DNA of 64,000 nt. Source: Durusdinium trenchii. Lineage: Eukaryota > Sar > Dinophyceae > Suessiales > Symbiodiniaceae. The notes below the pieces were generated by a model. The model saw only the letters and a list, made by a program, of their open reading frames with translations, did no database searches and was not told the origin of the DNA. The stretch covers positions 215,369 to 279,368 of the forward strand of contig CAXAMN010006602.1 in the NCBI GenBank assembly GCA_963970005.1, read 5' to 3'. This document shows positions 11,383 to 22,646 of this stretch, in pieces. The stretch's first letter is position 1. Every line of letters begins with the position of its first letter. Position numbers and translations under genes: made by a program.

Positions 11383-14300
11383 ATGATAAGCCCAACAACT
11401 CATACCATGAGAACAAGATTGCGACGCAACTTGAGAACCTTGCGACCCACAGAATAGATCGTCTTGCGATCAATCACACCACGCCTTTACAGAGCGGGTT
11501 TTGTATATGATTGGGGGGCGGTCTAGGTTCTGAGTTAGTTTGGACCCACCAACACAACAGAGAGAGTCTTCCATATATATATATATGTATATATACATAT
11601 AGTAGAGCAACACATATGGTATCACACAACGTCCCTCAACAACCACCTCAAAGGGTTCCACAAATGTTAACCTCGTCGCCAAGACGTGAGACGAAGAATT
11701 CGACCGTGCCTCTGTGCGGGAAATCTCCTGGAAAAGGGGCACAGAAGACAGTACAGACAAACACCTTGGAGCACCGAGATCAGTGGAACTGCAGGATCAG
11801 TGACGATGTGTTCTTTCTTTTATCCCGCTCCCCCCGGACTAGTAAGCTACTAGGTACAGGACGCTCCTAGGTAGGACGCAGAATAGTTCGAATCATTTGG
11901 TTAAAAAGTTTGTTTGAGGGAAACTGTAACTGTGCTTTTTTAAAGCAAACGATACAAGTTTTTGGTTAACAAGTCTTCCTGTCATCTCTTCACTGAGACT
12001 CGAACTGATTTCGTTTTCGCTGCACTCCTGACGAGTCGGACTCAGGAGACGCAACCGGTGACCAGCGGCGTGCCGCTGACCGGTGACTGAGCCGCTTTCG
12101 TTGCGAAAGAGCAAACGAAGTGCCTGGTTCACCAGGAGTTTGCAGCAAGTGCATCCATCCCCAAAAGAATTCGATGTGCAGCAACATCGTCAAATGCATA
12201 CGGATTGAATTGTATCGACGAGTTTTCTGCGTGCTATGAACATTGCAAGGACTTTCATTTGGCTCTATTGGGCAGGGCTGTAGAGACAAACGAGGAGTAT
12301 GAAAACAGTGATTTGAGGGAACGGGTCGTGGGCTTTTGGAAGGCTATTCTGGCCCCTGGTGCCACAGCCTTCCCAACAAGGACGGGCTAAAGGGTCCTAT
12401 AACAAGCATTCCTGCTGTTTGATGGATTACATGGAAGAACGATTCTGCCTACCTACTACTCTCAGAATGCAACAGAGATGAAAAAACAAACTTTGTCCTG
12501 TCTGCTGCGGGAACCTAAAAGAAGAACATTGCACTTAGTCTTTAAGTTGAACCCCTATGTGTGGCGAACAGATTGGGTCTGGCTGGTTTAGTTGCCTTTT
12601 CCAGATATAGCGTTGTGCAAATGTTGACACTCAACATGTATATAGCCATCACAATTGTAAACAGGTCTGCTGCCACCCTGGTCTGTACACCAGGCATGCA
12701 GCCAGCTACAAAAAAATCAGCGTGCTTTAAGTCACACAAATAATCAAATAATCTGATTCAAAATGTAAAAGATGTTTGTTTTATGACTATTCGATGATGT
12801 CCATAGTGTAGGCTTAGCCTTCTGGTCTCTCCCAATCAAACTGAAACTCTGAACGCCCTTCAAGAAACAAACTAAACATTCAACCGCCCACCCCAAGACA
12901 TTCTCCAAGACTTGTCTCGTTGGCTTCGCCCAGTCCTTCCATGACGATATTATTGAAGGTTGCTCGATCCAACTCCCAAAGCACAGATGCCTGCTGCAAC
13001 GAGAACCGAACCATCGCTGACGGTCAAACATGCGCAACAGCCGCTGTGTTGTCAGCTCGATTTTTCTTCAGGCGTGATGACAATGGAGGAGCACTTGTAC
13101 TCTATCTAAAAGCACATTTCGTTCATACTACATACTACATATATAGATATATGATATATAGATATGCCTGATTCTGTTCTTTATCTGCCAACGTCGCTTG
13201 GTGTCTCAGAGCCCGTTTGTGTTGCGCCGCCCTCTCCTCGCGACACTGCACACTCGCAGCCCGCGGACAGTTGTAGAGCAAGGCCTTATATCAGACATGA
13301 AGAGGATTGTAACTTACTGACATAGCGACGATATGCTGAAACAAACACCTAAGCTGTCACAAAGGAAAGATTGCGAGCATGTGATGCGTAAGACGCCCAG
13401 TAGACCATCCTCAAAACCCGTCGTAGTCATGCAAATGCAAGAAGCGTGCTCGATCAGCTATGTGCCCGACCAGCTCACCAAAAAGATCTCCCTTGGTGCA
13501 GGTCTTCACTACCTCATTGTTCGAGGTTCGAAGAAAACTTCACCACTCCTGTCATTGCCAAAGCACGAGTTCAGCCCCGTCAATGACCTTGATGCAATCC
13601 ATCTGCCCCTCCTGCAAATGAGAGAGAGAAGTTTCAGTAAGGTTGCAGCCTTGATCCGGAGGGAATTTTGGCCAGCGGCTAGCTATCACTGGTTAACGTT
13701 TATGATCTCACCGGGTAAATATATGTAAGTATTGGCAAAACAAGCAGTGCCCTATAGCAAAACCTGTCCTGATACGTGTCTTTATGGAAGAAGACCTTGC
13801 TATTTATGAACATGAACAATGCTTGTATACTGGATGCAGCCTCCTATTCTCCTATGTCTATAGTTCAGCTAACAGCCAATGCTCTCTGTTCAATTCTGGA
13901 CCCTTGCTGATCCCTCGCAGTCCGTCACAACATAAAGAGCATCTCCAGTATCTCCTTCCTGGATCACCCGCATTCCTGGCGGCAACTCTGCCAGGCTTGC
14001 GCTACTTGGACTGCTGTGGGGCACAACGGATGGGCTCCAACCTTTATGAAGGCTGCAAGGACTTCTGTGGATTTCTGTCACCCAAAAAGGCATCAATGGT
14101 CTTTCATGGGCTTTTCATATCTTCGGGGTGGCCCAGCGGCCCAGCAGCCCTCATCCCACCTGGCTCTAACAGGAGCGGGCCCTTCATGGCCGCGATCACC
14201 ACCTCAGCCGGTGGGGGTCTTTGGGCCGATGGGCTTTCAACAAGGCTTGATACTCTTTGCTCCTAGTAGCGTTCTTGTTCCCAGGAGCAAGGCCAGGAGC

Positions 14301-16537
14301 GCCCCTAGTAGCGTCCTTGTTCCTAGTAGCGATACTCTTTGCTCCTGTAGCATTTTTGCTCCTAGGAGTAAGGCCAGGAGCGCCCCTAGTAGCGCCCTTG
14401 CTCCTAGTAGCGATGCCCTTTGCTACTAGTAACGTAGCATTCTTGTTACTAGTAGTAAGGCCAGGATCCCCTAGTAGCGTCCTTGCCCCTACTAGCCATG
14501 CCCTTTGCTCCTAGTAGCGCTCTTGTTCCTAGGAGTAAGGCCAGGAGCGCCCCTTAGTAGCGTCCTTGCTCCTAGTAGCGATGCTAGTTGCTCCTAGTAG
14601 CGTCCTTGCTCCTAGTAGCGATGCCCTTTGCTTGTAGCAAGGTTCCAAGACCAAGCTTCTTTGCAAACGACTAGAAGCTGCGCTCTTTCTGTATTCCCAC
14701 CCAGAACCACTGGGCGCTTCCAACGCGCAAGTCTTTCTCCTCCAAAGAGGTAAAAAGAAAGGAACGAGATGTCACCTGCAAGCATGACAATGTGTGAAGC
14801 CTAGCAATATACTACTTCTTTGGTCGCAGCATATCCAACACACACACACCAAAAAAAGACATTATAAACCAAAATACAAGGACACATAGAACAAGAGCAT
14901 GCTTCAATTGCCTATTGAAAGTGACCTGCTTCCTTTCCACGCCAATGGACACACAATCGAATCCCTGCCTCTAGCAGCCCCTGCGTCTGATCTGGCCTCG
15001 GTGAAAACGATGATCAAATGATATGGTATGCAGCATGCATAGGCTTTTAATGACCCCAATCTAGACGCTTGCAAACAGTTTACTTCTATTGAACCTCGCT
15101 TGAAATGAGCTGGTATGGCATCGCTGCTGACACTCTGGTCGGCACAGAAAAAGGATGTTTTACGCGACAAATTCAACTGCGAAGCGAATTGAGCACACCA
15201 TCCATCTTCTGAGCCAAATTTGCCTCGTGTAACCGGCTTTGATGCCAACTTGCCACATCATGGCATGGAGCTTTTCCCAGGCCCTCTACCTACAACAGGC
15301 AAAGCCGCCTTACTCCTTCAAAACTCCTCCGCGAAGGCTTTGCCACATTCTTTTGTCTCAACTGCTCTGGCGCCCCAACGTCTTCGGGTACACTGGCGGT
15401 TCAAAAATGACCCGCTGGTTCCTTGGCAAGACAGTGCGAGACAAGTGCAAGTGTGGCTTCCCCTGAGATGAACTTGTTTCAGTACACCCCATTGCTTTAA
15501 CCTTGCGAAAGTCCGTCAGGCAGTATCCTCACTTTAAGTGACGAAAACTTGAGAAGAGGGATACACGAAAGGTAGGACAGCGGGAGGAGAATAAGCATGT
15601 AAAATATGCAGTGTGGTGTTGGTGGAGTCGAATCAAACGTCAACTTGAGAATGGAGGAAAAGACCAAAGTTTGATCTATATATGATAATCCTCATCGACA
15701 AGAAGCACTAAAAACAACATGTCATGTCTCTTCATGCACTCAAACACTGCCCCAAGCTTAGAGTGCTCAACACCAAATAACCATCGCGGTGTCGAGGTGA
15801 TCCACTTCGGGATGAAGCGGTCAGGGGGAGGGGGGCGGGTTGTATTGAAAAATCAATTCTAAGGGGCGGGGGGTCTGTATTGAAAAATCAGTTCGAAGGG
15901 GGGGGTGGGATTGAACTATCAATTATTAGATCCAGAGGAGCCCACACTTGCTTCGCAAGACAAACTCAAGGTATCCCCTGAAGGGCTACCTTTCGTGAAC
16001 ATTGAGGTATCTTTCGATCACACATCTTTGAACTCTAACGCTTATATACACGACGTCCTCCTCAGACTTTAGCAAGGTCACTAGTTTCGATGGACGTTGG
16101 GCAGAATCCGAAAGCGGTTTATCAAATGCCAAGCGGCCATTCCCCAAAGGCCTCAGCAGAGACGCTCTGCCTCTGAGTGCGAGCGACCTGAGACGATCAT
16201 GCAACGAGACCCGCCAGGACGTTTCTTTTTTTTAGCCCACCCTTACTTGCATAACTCACTAAACACCTACTCAATTAAGTAAGGGACAATGAGGAAGAGG
16301 TAGCTATAGTAGCCATTAAGTAGGACGCTCCTAGCTAGGACGCAGGATAGCTCACGCTTCTTCAAGGAAGCTCCCCGCCACCTTTGAGCTTCCTTGAAGA
16401 AGAGCTCCCACTATTCATTTGGTTCCTAGATTTTGAGGGAAACTTAAGATTACGTGTCCTTTCTAAGTCTCTGACAACTGAAGGAGGTGGCGGAATGAAG
16501 TCTGGTTCCTCCACCTCTTCCTCCTCGCTATCCTTGG
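8952..16537 (-). CDS. cAMP-dependent protein kinase regulatory subunit (PKA-R), many small exons
   Basis: The gene is assembled from exons whose translation follows a PKA regulatory subunit from the acidic linker to the end of the second cyclic-nucleotide-binding (CNB) domain. Exons in 5'-3' order: 16479-16537, 16138-16187, 15380-15421, 14725-14775, 14082-14100, 13929-13987, 13567-13611, 13471-13512, about 13252-13284, 12912-12993, one near 11700-11760, about 11330-11382, 11114-11163, 10901-10950, 10542-10615, 9287-9353 and 8952-9059. Many neighbours join in phase; junctions around 15380/14775, 12912/11760/11163 and 10542/9353/9059 are incomplete, so short exons are missing there. R subunits bind and inhibit the kinase catalytic subunit and release it when cAMP binds. 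The N-terminal dimerisation/docking helix was not found. Spread over 7.6 kb, with dispersed repeats in its introns. Confidence 0.8.
10978..10992. repeat. (GT)n microsatellite inside a PKA-R intron
   Basis: A short GT run lies in the 163-nt intron between exons 11114-11163 and 10901-10950. It is too short to disturb splicing and is useful only as a marker. Confidence 0.8.
11855..11930. repeat. Dispersed repeat copy (GACGCTCCTAG ... CATTTGGTT type)
   Basis: The block contains GGACGCTCCTAGGTAGGACG followed by CATTTGGTTAAAAAG and GAGGGAAACT. The same order of motifs occurs at 16316-16460, with partial copies at 50925-50995 (reverse) and 62890-62985. It lies in a PKA-R intron region. Confidence 0.6.
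12912..14100 (-). CDS. PKA-R exons: first cyclic-nucleotide-binding domain (CNB-A)
   Basis: Six exons spell CNB-A. 14082-14100 (TIDAFL, 19 nt) and 13929-13987 (LPPGMRVIQEGDTGDALYV) join in phase. 13567-13611 gives EGQMDCIKVIDGAEL, 13471-13512 gives VVKTCTKGDLFGEL and about 13252-13284 gives ALLYNCPRAAS. 12912-12993 gives SVLWELDRATFNNIV. The phosphate-binding cassette FGELALLYNCPRAA has the conserved Glu that binds the ribose hydroxyl and the Arg that binds the cyclic phosphate, so cAMP binding should be intact. Introns begin GT and end AG. The last junction (13252 to 12993) has two equally possible splice choices. Confidence 0.8.
14245..14640. repeat. Array of the CTAGTAGC dispersed repeat in a PKA-R intron
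   Basis: About 400 bases are built from short variants around TGCTCCTAGTAGCG and AAGGCCAGGAGC. The core ACTAGTAGC can pair with itself. The array sits between PKA-R exons 14725-14775 and 14082-14100. It creates long but meaningless open frames on both strands (repeated LLVA/PGAPSS peptides). Other copies are at 36150-36235, 36640-36740, 37990-38075, 39545-39625, 53080-53160, 55090-55155, 56825-56935 and 61160-61240. Confidence 0.8.
14725..15421 (-). CDS. PKA-R exons leading into the first CNB domain
   Basis: Exon 15380-15421 encodes NQRVIFEPPVYPKT, matching the conserved EPPxxPKT segment that follows the pseudosubstrate in R subunits. Exon 14725-14775 encodes VTSRSFLFTSLEEKDLR, matching the conserved SFLFxxL helix at the start of CNB-A. 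The two do not join in phase, so at least one exon lies between them. A frame at about 15180-15223 (EANLAQKMDGVLNSL) is a possible but unproven candidate. The plus-strand frame overlapping 15239-15466 is a shadow of exon 15380-15421. Confidence 0.65.
16138..16537 (-). CDS. PKA-R exons: acidic linker and pseudosubstrate (inhibitor) site
   Basis: Exon 16479-16537 encodes an acidic, proline-rich linker (SEEEEVEEPDFIPPPPS). Exon 16138-16187 continues in phase with VARTQRQSVSAEAFGE. The SVSAE core followed by a conserved GEW is the signature of the site that occupies the catalytic cleft of PKA. The substrate-type Arg at -2 is present (R-Q-S) but -3 is Gln, where many R subunits have Arg. The second exon ends TG|GC, a GC donor; its intron joins in phase to the exon at 15421, completing Trp. 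Upstream of 16537 no dimerisation domain was recognised; a minus-strand frame at 16672-16962 beginning MAETDSW could hold the N terminus but has no supporting motif. Confidence 0.8.
16316..16460. repeat. Intronic dispersed repeat with a perfect 17-bp hairpin
   Basis: Bases 16357-16373 and 16386-16402 are exact inverted repeats (CTTCTTCAAGGAAGCTC and its complement) around a 12-base loop. They are flanked by the GGACGCTCCTAG motif on the left and CATTTGGTTCCTAGATTTTG plus GAGGGAAACTTAAG on the right. The block lies just inside the intron after PKA-R exon 16479-16537, read on the minus strand. Confidence 0.7.
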
Positions 16538-17779
16538 CTGAAGCGAACAAAACATGTCTGATCTTACGAGAGATACACCAAGCGGGAGTGAGGTGATTCA
16601 TCATGAAGATTCAAGTCCGAGCGGTGCCAAAACACCTTGATGTTTTTGATGTGGCAGCATCAAAACGGGCCCTAGCATGTTGGCCTGGGAAGCAGAGTGT
16701 CTTTCCTTCCACGTTGTAGGATCCATAGATTGAAATAGTGAGAAGCACAGCCTCCAAAAAGACATATCCCAAGCACCTCTTTGGATTGTCTGTCATCTTG
16801 CCACCCAGTTCCTCTTTGGGCATGGCAACCAGTTCCGAACCGAAAGCAGCCTTCCATTGCTTTGCCTGATGCATACACTTCGAATACACTTCGAGCGCTT
16901 CTGGGCCTTTCAGGGGACCAACCCAAAGACGTGACTTGCGGCCATGAGTCCGTCTCTGCCATGGCTGGGCCAAGACTCCACTTCCAAAATGGCAGTGAGG
17001 TCTGTAGTCTTTATCCCTAGGTCTGTAGTCTGTGCTCTTTGATTTCCAACACCTTTGCAAATCGTCCATTCGGATCGCACAACAAAAATGCACATGGACT
17101 CCCAAGAGTGCCTCTATGCGAACTTGACATCAATGCTCTGCACTTGTCTGCAAATGCATAAATCTCATCATCTGTGCACAAATGCATTTGGTGGTGTTGG
17201 GATGAGTGGCTGGCTGAATGTCATGTGTGGGTGCATGTATGGCTGTTTCGAGGACATTATCTTAGCTCAAGTTACCTGAACGACCTTCGCCGTTGCTTGG
17301 GCCAAGCATTCGTGACGCCTGACGAGACTGGTGACATGTCTCACAACCTCACGTTGCCAAGTAGTTACAATGATTCCTGTGACAACCAGGTAAGGGCCCC
17401 TTTAAAGGGCCAGCATTGAAGGGGTCCTTCTCTGCTTTTTGTTCATCCCTTTTCTAATACCGGTGATACTCGAAGTCGCCATTCGGCGCAATGACAGCCA
17501 CATCCTTTTTGGGCGGTGGCACCGCCCACGCCAGCGGTCGTCAGCGGTTTGTCCTCCAAGTTGAACGTTGTGGTCCAGTCATTCTTGCACCTGAAATGAG
17601 AATTCTGGGATAACTTGTGACTGGTCCAGTGATTGCCGGTCACTAAAGTCATTTCACGCGCATCGGGAGACTTCTTCCCTACCTGAATGGCTATTTCTTC
17701 CTTGACCCACTGACCTGCACCTCTCCAACCGGACTATGCTAATGTAATGATCCCAGAATGTATCTACAGTAAATATATA
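16538..17779. other. Possible 5' region of the PKA-R gene; no firm exon
   Basis: Minus-strand frames at 16611-17105 are open for up to 164 codons. One begins MAETDSWPQVTSLGW after CC, a reasonable start context; another contains ALEVYSKCMHQAKQWKAAF. Neither matches the expected dimerisation/docking helix of PKA-R. They could be first exons or chance openings. The rest of the stretch shows nothing. Confidence 0.3.
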
Positions 17780-19480
17780 TATGTATAAATTTATATATAT
17801 ACCTGAGAAGGGAGGGGACGAAAGCCAGCCTCTGGCTTACTCAGCGCAGGCCCGGGCAAAGACTTGGCGTGCAAGAGGAAGTGATGGGGTAAAATCGGGC
17901 AAAGATTAATTTCATGGGGTGAAGTTGACATCACCGCCACACTGATAGGGGTAGAAATTGAAAGTAGAAGGTTTGCGGGGGGGTGCCCTTTTTCATCCCG
18001 GTTCAGGGGCAATTTGGAAGTGAAAAAGGGCACCCCTAAGCAAGTGCGGCGCGCTTGCCGGCGGCGTGTTGCGAATCAGTGAACAAAGACGGCAATGGGG
18101 GTTCATGTGTGAGGCTATGGGTAGGGTAGGTGAGGATGTGTGTATGTATGTATGTATGTATGTATGTATGCATGTATGTATGTATGTATGTATGTATGCA
18201 TGTATGTATGTATGTAGAGTGGACAAAGAGTAGCCGGAAGTGGTGAGGTTGATATTGGAGCGACTTGAGTGCGCAAGATGAAGTGATAGGCTAACATTAT
18301 GTAAAGAGTACGTTTATGGGGCGAAGTTGGCACCGCAGGTACGATAGGGGGGTAGAAACAGACGGTAGAATAAAAAGGGGGGAGCCCTTTTTCGTCCTGG
18401 TTCAGGAGTGTTTTGGAGGTGAAAAAGGGCACCCTCAAAGATTTTATGTGAGTTCGTCAGCTGCGTGTTGGTAATGAGTGACCAGAGACGGTCGTGGGCG
18501 AGGCTATCGATAGGCTTTCGTGAGGACATATATGGACAAGGAGGAGCTGGAAGCGGTGAAGTGGATATGGCCGTCAGTCGAGAAAGAATGGAAATAGAGA
18601 GTAGAATACAGAGGTTTCGGATGGGTGACCCTTAGTGTCTCGATGTCGGGGCGTTGTGGAGGGGAAAATGGCACCCTTGTAGTCTGGGGAAGGTTGGGTA
18701 TGGTGTGTTCGTCTATGTTTCAAGTGAGTTGACAGCTGGCTTTCGTGATCAGATATCCCCTTGTTCTCATTCAAGCTTGGATCCAGCAGCAGCTGGCCAC
18801 TTCAGAGGGCGCCAAACTGCTAAGCTCTGTGGTATGGATGCAACGTGGAATGTCATAGGTACAAAATAGTTCAATAACTGTACAAGATGACACATGTGAC
18901 TGGTACAGCAAGGAGATTGCACAAACTCAAGACGATGGTCGAATCTGGGGTGTCCATTTTTCGGACGTTTGCACAGCCCGTGCAGGGCGACGCAGTGCTG
19001 CACAGTGGCCCGACGAGGCACGAGTCGGATTGAAATCCATATAGAGTCGACGTAACAAAGTCAGGAACCCCCCAATCCACGTGAACTCCCACCGCATAGG
19101 GAGTGCCGCTTCATCCCGGTTCATCATCACCCCATGGATGTGGGGTGCCCTTTTCAGTCCAGCAACTGGACCTTGTTACGGATAAAAGAGGGCACCAGCT
19201 ATTCAGGACCTTCCGCCTCCAACGCTTGCCCGCTGCAATCTCTTCTCTCTCCTGCCCCAACCCCCCAGTCCACGTGAACTCCCTCGTCAGTTCGGTTCTC
19301 TCGCAGGCCCTCAACAGATGGCATCACGCACTCTCTTCTCTCTCCTGCCCTCAACAACCCCCCAATTCACGTGAACTCCCACCGCATAGGGAGTGCCCTC
19401 TTCAGCCTGACAGCAACGCTAAGCTTAGCCGCAACTACAGTCTGTTCTCTTTCCATGGCCTCCTGAGCCCCTCGTGATGC
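17780..19480. repeat. Low-copy repeat region with a (GTAT)n microsatellite
   Basis: Three diverged copies of a block recur near 17940-18030, 18350-18440 and 18590-18690. The best conserved piece is GCCCTTTTTC, a CGGTTCAGG-type segment, about ten bases, and GAAAAAGGGCACC, so the ends are partly inverted. A further related group at 19080-19410 repeats CACGTGAACTCCCACCGCAT and GGGAGTGCC. A (GTAT)n tract fills 18138-18216. Long minus-strand frames of YIHTYIHT type come from the microsatellite and are not genes. Confidence 0.6.
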
Positions 19481-22267
19481 TGATGATGCACTCTTCGCCG
19501 TCAATTACATCACCAGCATCATAACACCCCTCAAAACACTCATTTTTCACTACCAAGTGGCCCGCCTCTTTTTTCGCTCTCCGCCGCCAGGCTCTGGGTT
19601 CACCTCTCCGGAATTGGCCACCTCGCGACCACCCCCCCACACACCCCCTTTAATCACTTCGTTCGCTCCGTGCCTACCGGCTGGCTTTCATGATATATGC
19701 ATACACATATGCAAGTACAGTATTGTTCTGTGAATAGTTCCCTTTTCTCAATCTATTCGGGGACCATTTGTGTCTATTGCTCCAATGGCTCCAAGGTAAA
19801 ACATCACAAATTCAAAACGGCCTCATAAAGAGAAAAATAGACACATCACAAACAGTATCTCAGTATCCCATGCAAGAATGCCTCCGTGGTGAGGAATTCC
19901 ATCTGATGTGCTTGAGTCGCCCTTAACCGCTGCAAAGGTTCCAGCCTCAGTGATCTCAGAACAAGGTCGGCAAAAGCCGGCAACCAAGTCTGTGCGGTGC
20001 TGGAACGATTCATCCAAAAGGGATAGGGATAGGGATAGGCAGGCCCAAAAGCCAATGAAGCATTCTTTGGAGGGATCACCTTTTTGAGGACTGTTGGGAT
20101 ACTAAGGAAGCTATCTTGACTAGCAACAGTGTCATGTTAATGTGGGAGGTTTCGTCTAAAATGGACCTGTCCATGGCCGGTGGTCCTTATTGCTTGACAC
20201 GCAAACAAAGTTACACTGAAAGAATACAAAGGCATACATGCCACTAGACCGGAGACGGAAGAATCTCAATCCAAAGACCCAAAGCCACAAAAGCGAGCGC
20301 CTTCAATAGCTTTGCACCTCGCACATCTATCTGTGCACAAGGAGACTCTAGATTCCTCGTGTAAACGATGCTGATCTTGTGACTATGTTACTTTGTAAGC
20401 TGAACGCTGCGTTGATGTCTGCCCAGCAAAATCCGGTTACCTCTATGTGAACCACTTCCAACCCTTGATCCGTGTGATAACGAATCTCAACAGTATCAAC
20501 AAGGAATCATCACATCTCAGTGTCTAGCTGAGTTGCTTAGTATGTTCATCCTAGTCCAACCATTTGTTGTCAACTCAGGAGGAATGCTTAAAAGGATTCG
20601 GCGCCCAGTTGCTGAAAGAGACCTGGCCGGCAGGTTTCTTTTGCATTCTTCGGAAAACTCAAAGTTTGGGTTAGCAGCTACCAACGCCAACGGATCCCTG
20701 AATGACAGCAATGTGGAGTTGAGACACTTGTGGACTCCGCATGCCTCAACTGTGGACTGTTGCCTTCAACCCTTCCCTGCCAAACCGCTTCTGTAAAGGA
20801 GATGGCCTCCTCCCTACGAGCGACGGCCTCCAACGCCTACCTAGTAACGTACCAGATTTCGGATCGGATCGACTGACCTGTCTGAAAAACAGGCCGCAGA
20901 ACGTTGGACTCGTAAGATCGGGTATACCGGTATACCGGGTTTGGGATCAAGACGAGTGACCGTCCAGTTTGTGAAAAACATGTGAAGGTGTGGCGAAAAG
21001 CGAAGCCAAGCGAAGAGGCTTCGGTCGAAAAACACCTGTGACTTTTGACCGCAACCCACGCCTTTGAGGAAGCTCAGGAAGGTCTTATGGCGTGGTAGAA
21101 CCTGAGATGCGGCAAATCCGCTTCGTTTCCACATGGCCCTTGTCGTGAGGATTTCTCACTACAGTAAGTTGAAATTCTTGGGTGAATAAATTTGATCGCT
21201 TGAAAGCTGCTGCGAATATCTCCACATGTCGTGTGAGTGATGCACTAAAGCTTTTGTGACCCCACTGCTGGATTCACAGGAAACCCGGTTCTGACCGAAG
21301 CGGTTGATGTTGTCCAATCTTGATGTGCAACCCTTGGGAGGGAATTTAAAGTAAACGTTCGACTTTCACACAGGGAGTCTGTTGGATTAAAACAACTTCC
21401 ATGTATGCAGGAAGGTAATGTAAGGTATCTCTCCCCGAAAGGATGACAAACATCGGTGCTTTACCAGAAAGACGCCGCGCCTGAGCAGAAAGAGGCCGCA
21501 GCGCCTCGATGAGTCGAAACATCGAAATCTAGAGGCATCAAACATTGTCGAACAGCGCAACAAAGGTCTTGTCTTGTCATATGTATATACATTGCAGGAA
21601 TCGATATTCATTTGAGCTTCGTTGAATAAAACATTGCTGTTTCCAAATTGTCCAATTTGACAAATTAGCGGAAAAGGTGTGTCAATCCTGCGCAACCTTT
21701 GACTGGAAGGCTCCTTTTCGGCTGCCTCCACTCGTGCACCAGCAGGACCTTCCGGCCAAACCTTGCACACTGCGAGACCAAATCTACTGTGATTGGTGGT
21801 ATGCAAAGAACAAACTAAAAGTGGTATCCGAAAGCTGGGATGACCAAGTTACGTGATATGATAGCGCAGCATAGTATAACGTATGCGGATGTATATAATG
21901 AAGAAAGGCCTTGACAAGCCGTGAAGTTTCAAAATCACATGGACCAAACACCAGTATTTTGTGACGCTATCTGGAGATTAAGCCACATCGTTGTTTGTCG
22001 CGCGTGTTTTCCTGAAACCACTGATCACATCATTTACAGGTGCGTGTGAATAGCTGGAGCCCTTAAGAGCCGGTTGCCCCGGTGCGTGCNNNNNNNNNNT
22101 AGCTATGCAGCTTGGGCGGTGTGTGGGCAGAACTTGGTGAATCACAACAGGAATTCTGTTGTGGTTGCTACCATGCCTCTTGCATAGTATGTATATAACA
22201 GTCAGTATGTACATCTCCTGGTGTGTTTTCTTCCGTTCTGTTAATGCGTGATGTTGCCCATCTCTTT
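19481..22267. other. Stretch without a recognisable gene; contains an assembly gap at 22090-22099
   Basis: Several open frames of 60-140 codons exist on both strands, for example minus 21387-21806 and plus 20533-20796, but none has a motif, splice-bounded exon or convincing composition. The palindrome-rich string GGGTATACCGGTATACCGGG occurs at 20919-20938. Ten N at 22090-22099 mark a gap. Confidence 0.5.
22090..22099. other. Assembly gap (10 N)
   Basis: Ten N follow CCCCGGTGCGTGC; the true length is unknown. Confidence 0.99.
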
Positions 22268-22646
22268 CTAGAGTACTTGCCCAGGTTCAGGTTCTTTTCT
22301 CATACACAAATCCTTGCCGGCACTAGCACGATAGCCTTGTTGATATGTTGTTGGCATGGTACTGCTGGATGCACGGATACTGGTATACCGTAGACTGCAT
22401 ACGCAATGGTTAATGCTGTAGCAAAGCCCGCAATAAGGACCCTCAAACTGAATCGGGCCCGATCGAACCAAAGATCCATCTGTGTCCAAAAGATACATAT
22501 CAAGCGCACACTTGATAAGTGATACTGTAACTCTCTCTATACATGAATTGAAACGCGTGTCATTCCTATGGAAAGACTGGATAATCTTGCCTGGAGACTC
22601 CTCCTCAACCCAAGACAACATGCTACCAAACATCGCGTGCTAGCAG
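22268..22646 (-). CDS. Candidate coding exon(s) with hydrophobic segment, function unknown
   Basis: A minus-strand frame open for 121 codons begins after an AG with MLSWVEEESPGKIIQSFHRN. A second, overlapping frame reads MDLWFDRARFSLRVLIAGF followed by TALTIAYAVYGIP, a plausible membrane helix. The first resembles the segment of ABC transporter membrane domains with PxGkIxxRFxxD, but the spacing to the second does not fit that family. I therefore leave the function open. Only one of the two overlapping frames can be real at each base. Confidence 0.3.

Noticed and set aside
14016-14514. Plus-strand ORFs of up to 137 codons
   Set aside because: Their length comes from the CTAGTAGC repeat array and the antisense of PKA-R exons.
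15239-15466. Plus-strand ORF with FGYTGGSKM and WFLGKTVRDK
   Set aside because: It is the antisense of a PKA-R exon (15380-15421) that fits in phase with its upstream neighbour.
17993-18226. YIHTYIHT repeat protein
   Set aside because: Pure translation of the (GTAT)n microsatellite.
21155-21185. Fragment of 18S rRNA (TTGAAATTCTTGGGTG)
   Set aside because: Similarity is limited to a dozen bases with no flanking rRNA sequence.
22268-22633. ABC transporter membrane domain
   Set aside because: One short resemblance (PGKIIQSF) only; spacing to the next hydrophobic segment is far too short and no Walker motifs were found nearby.
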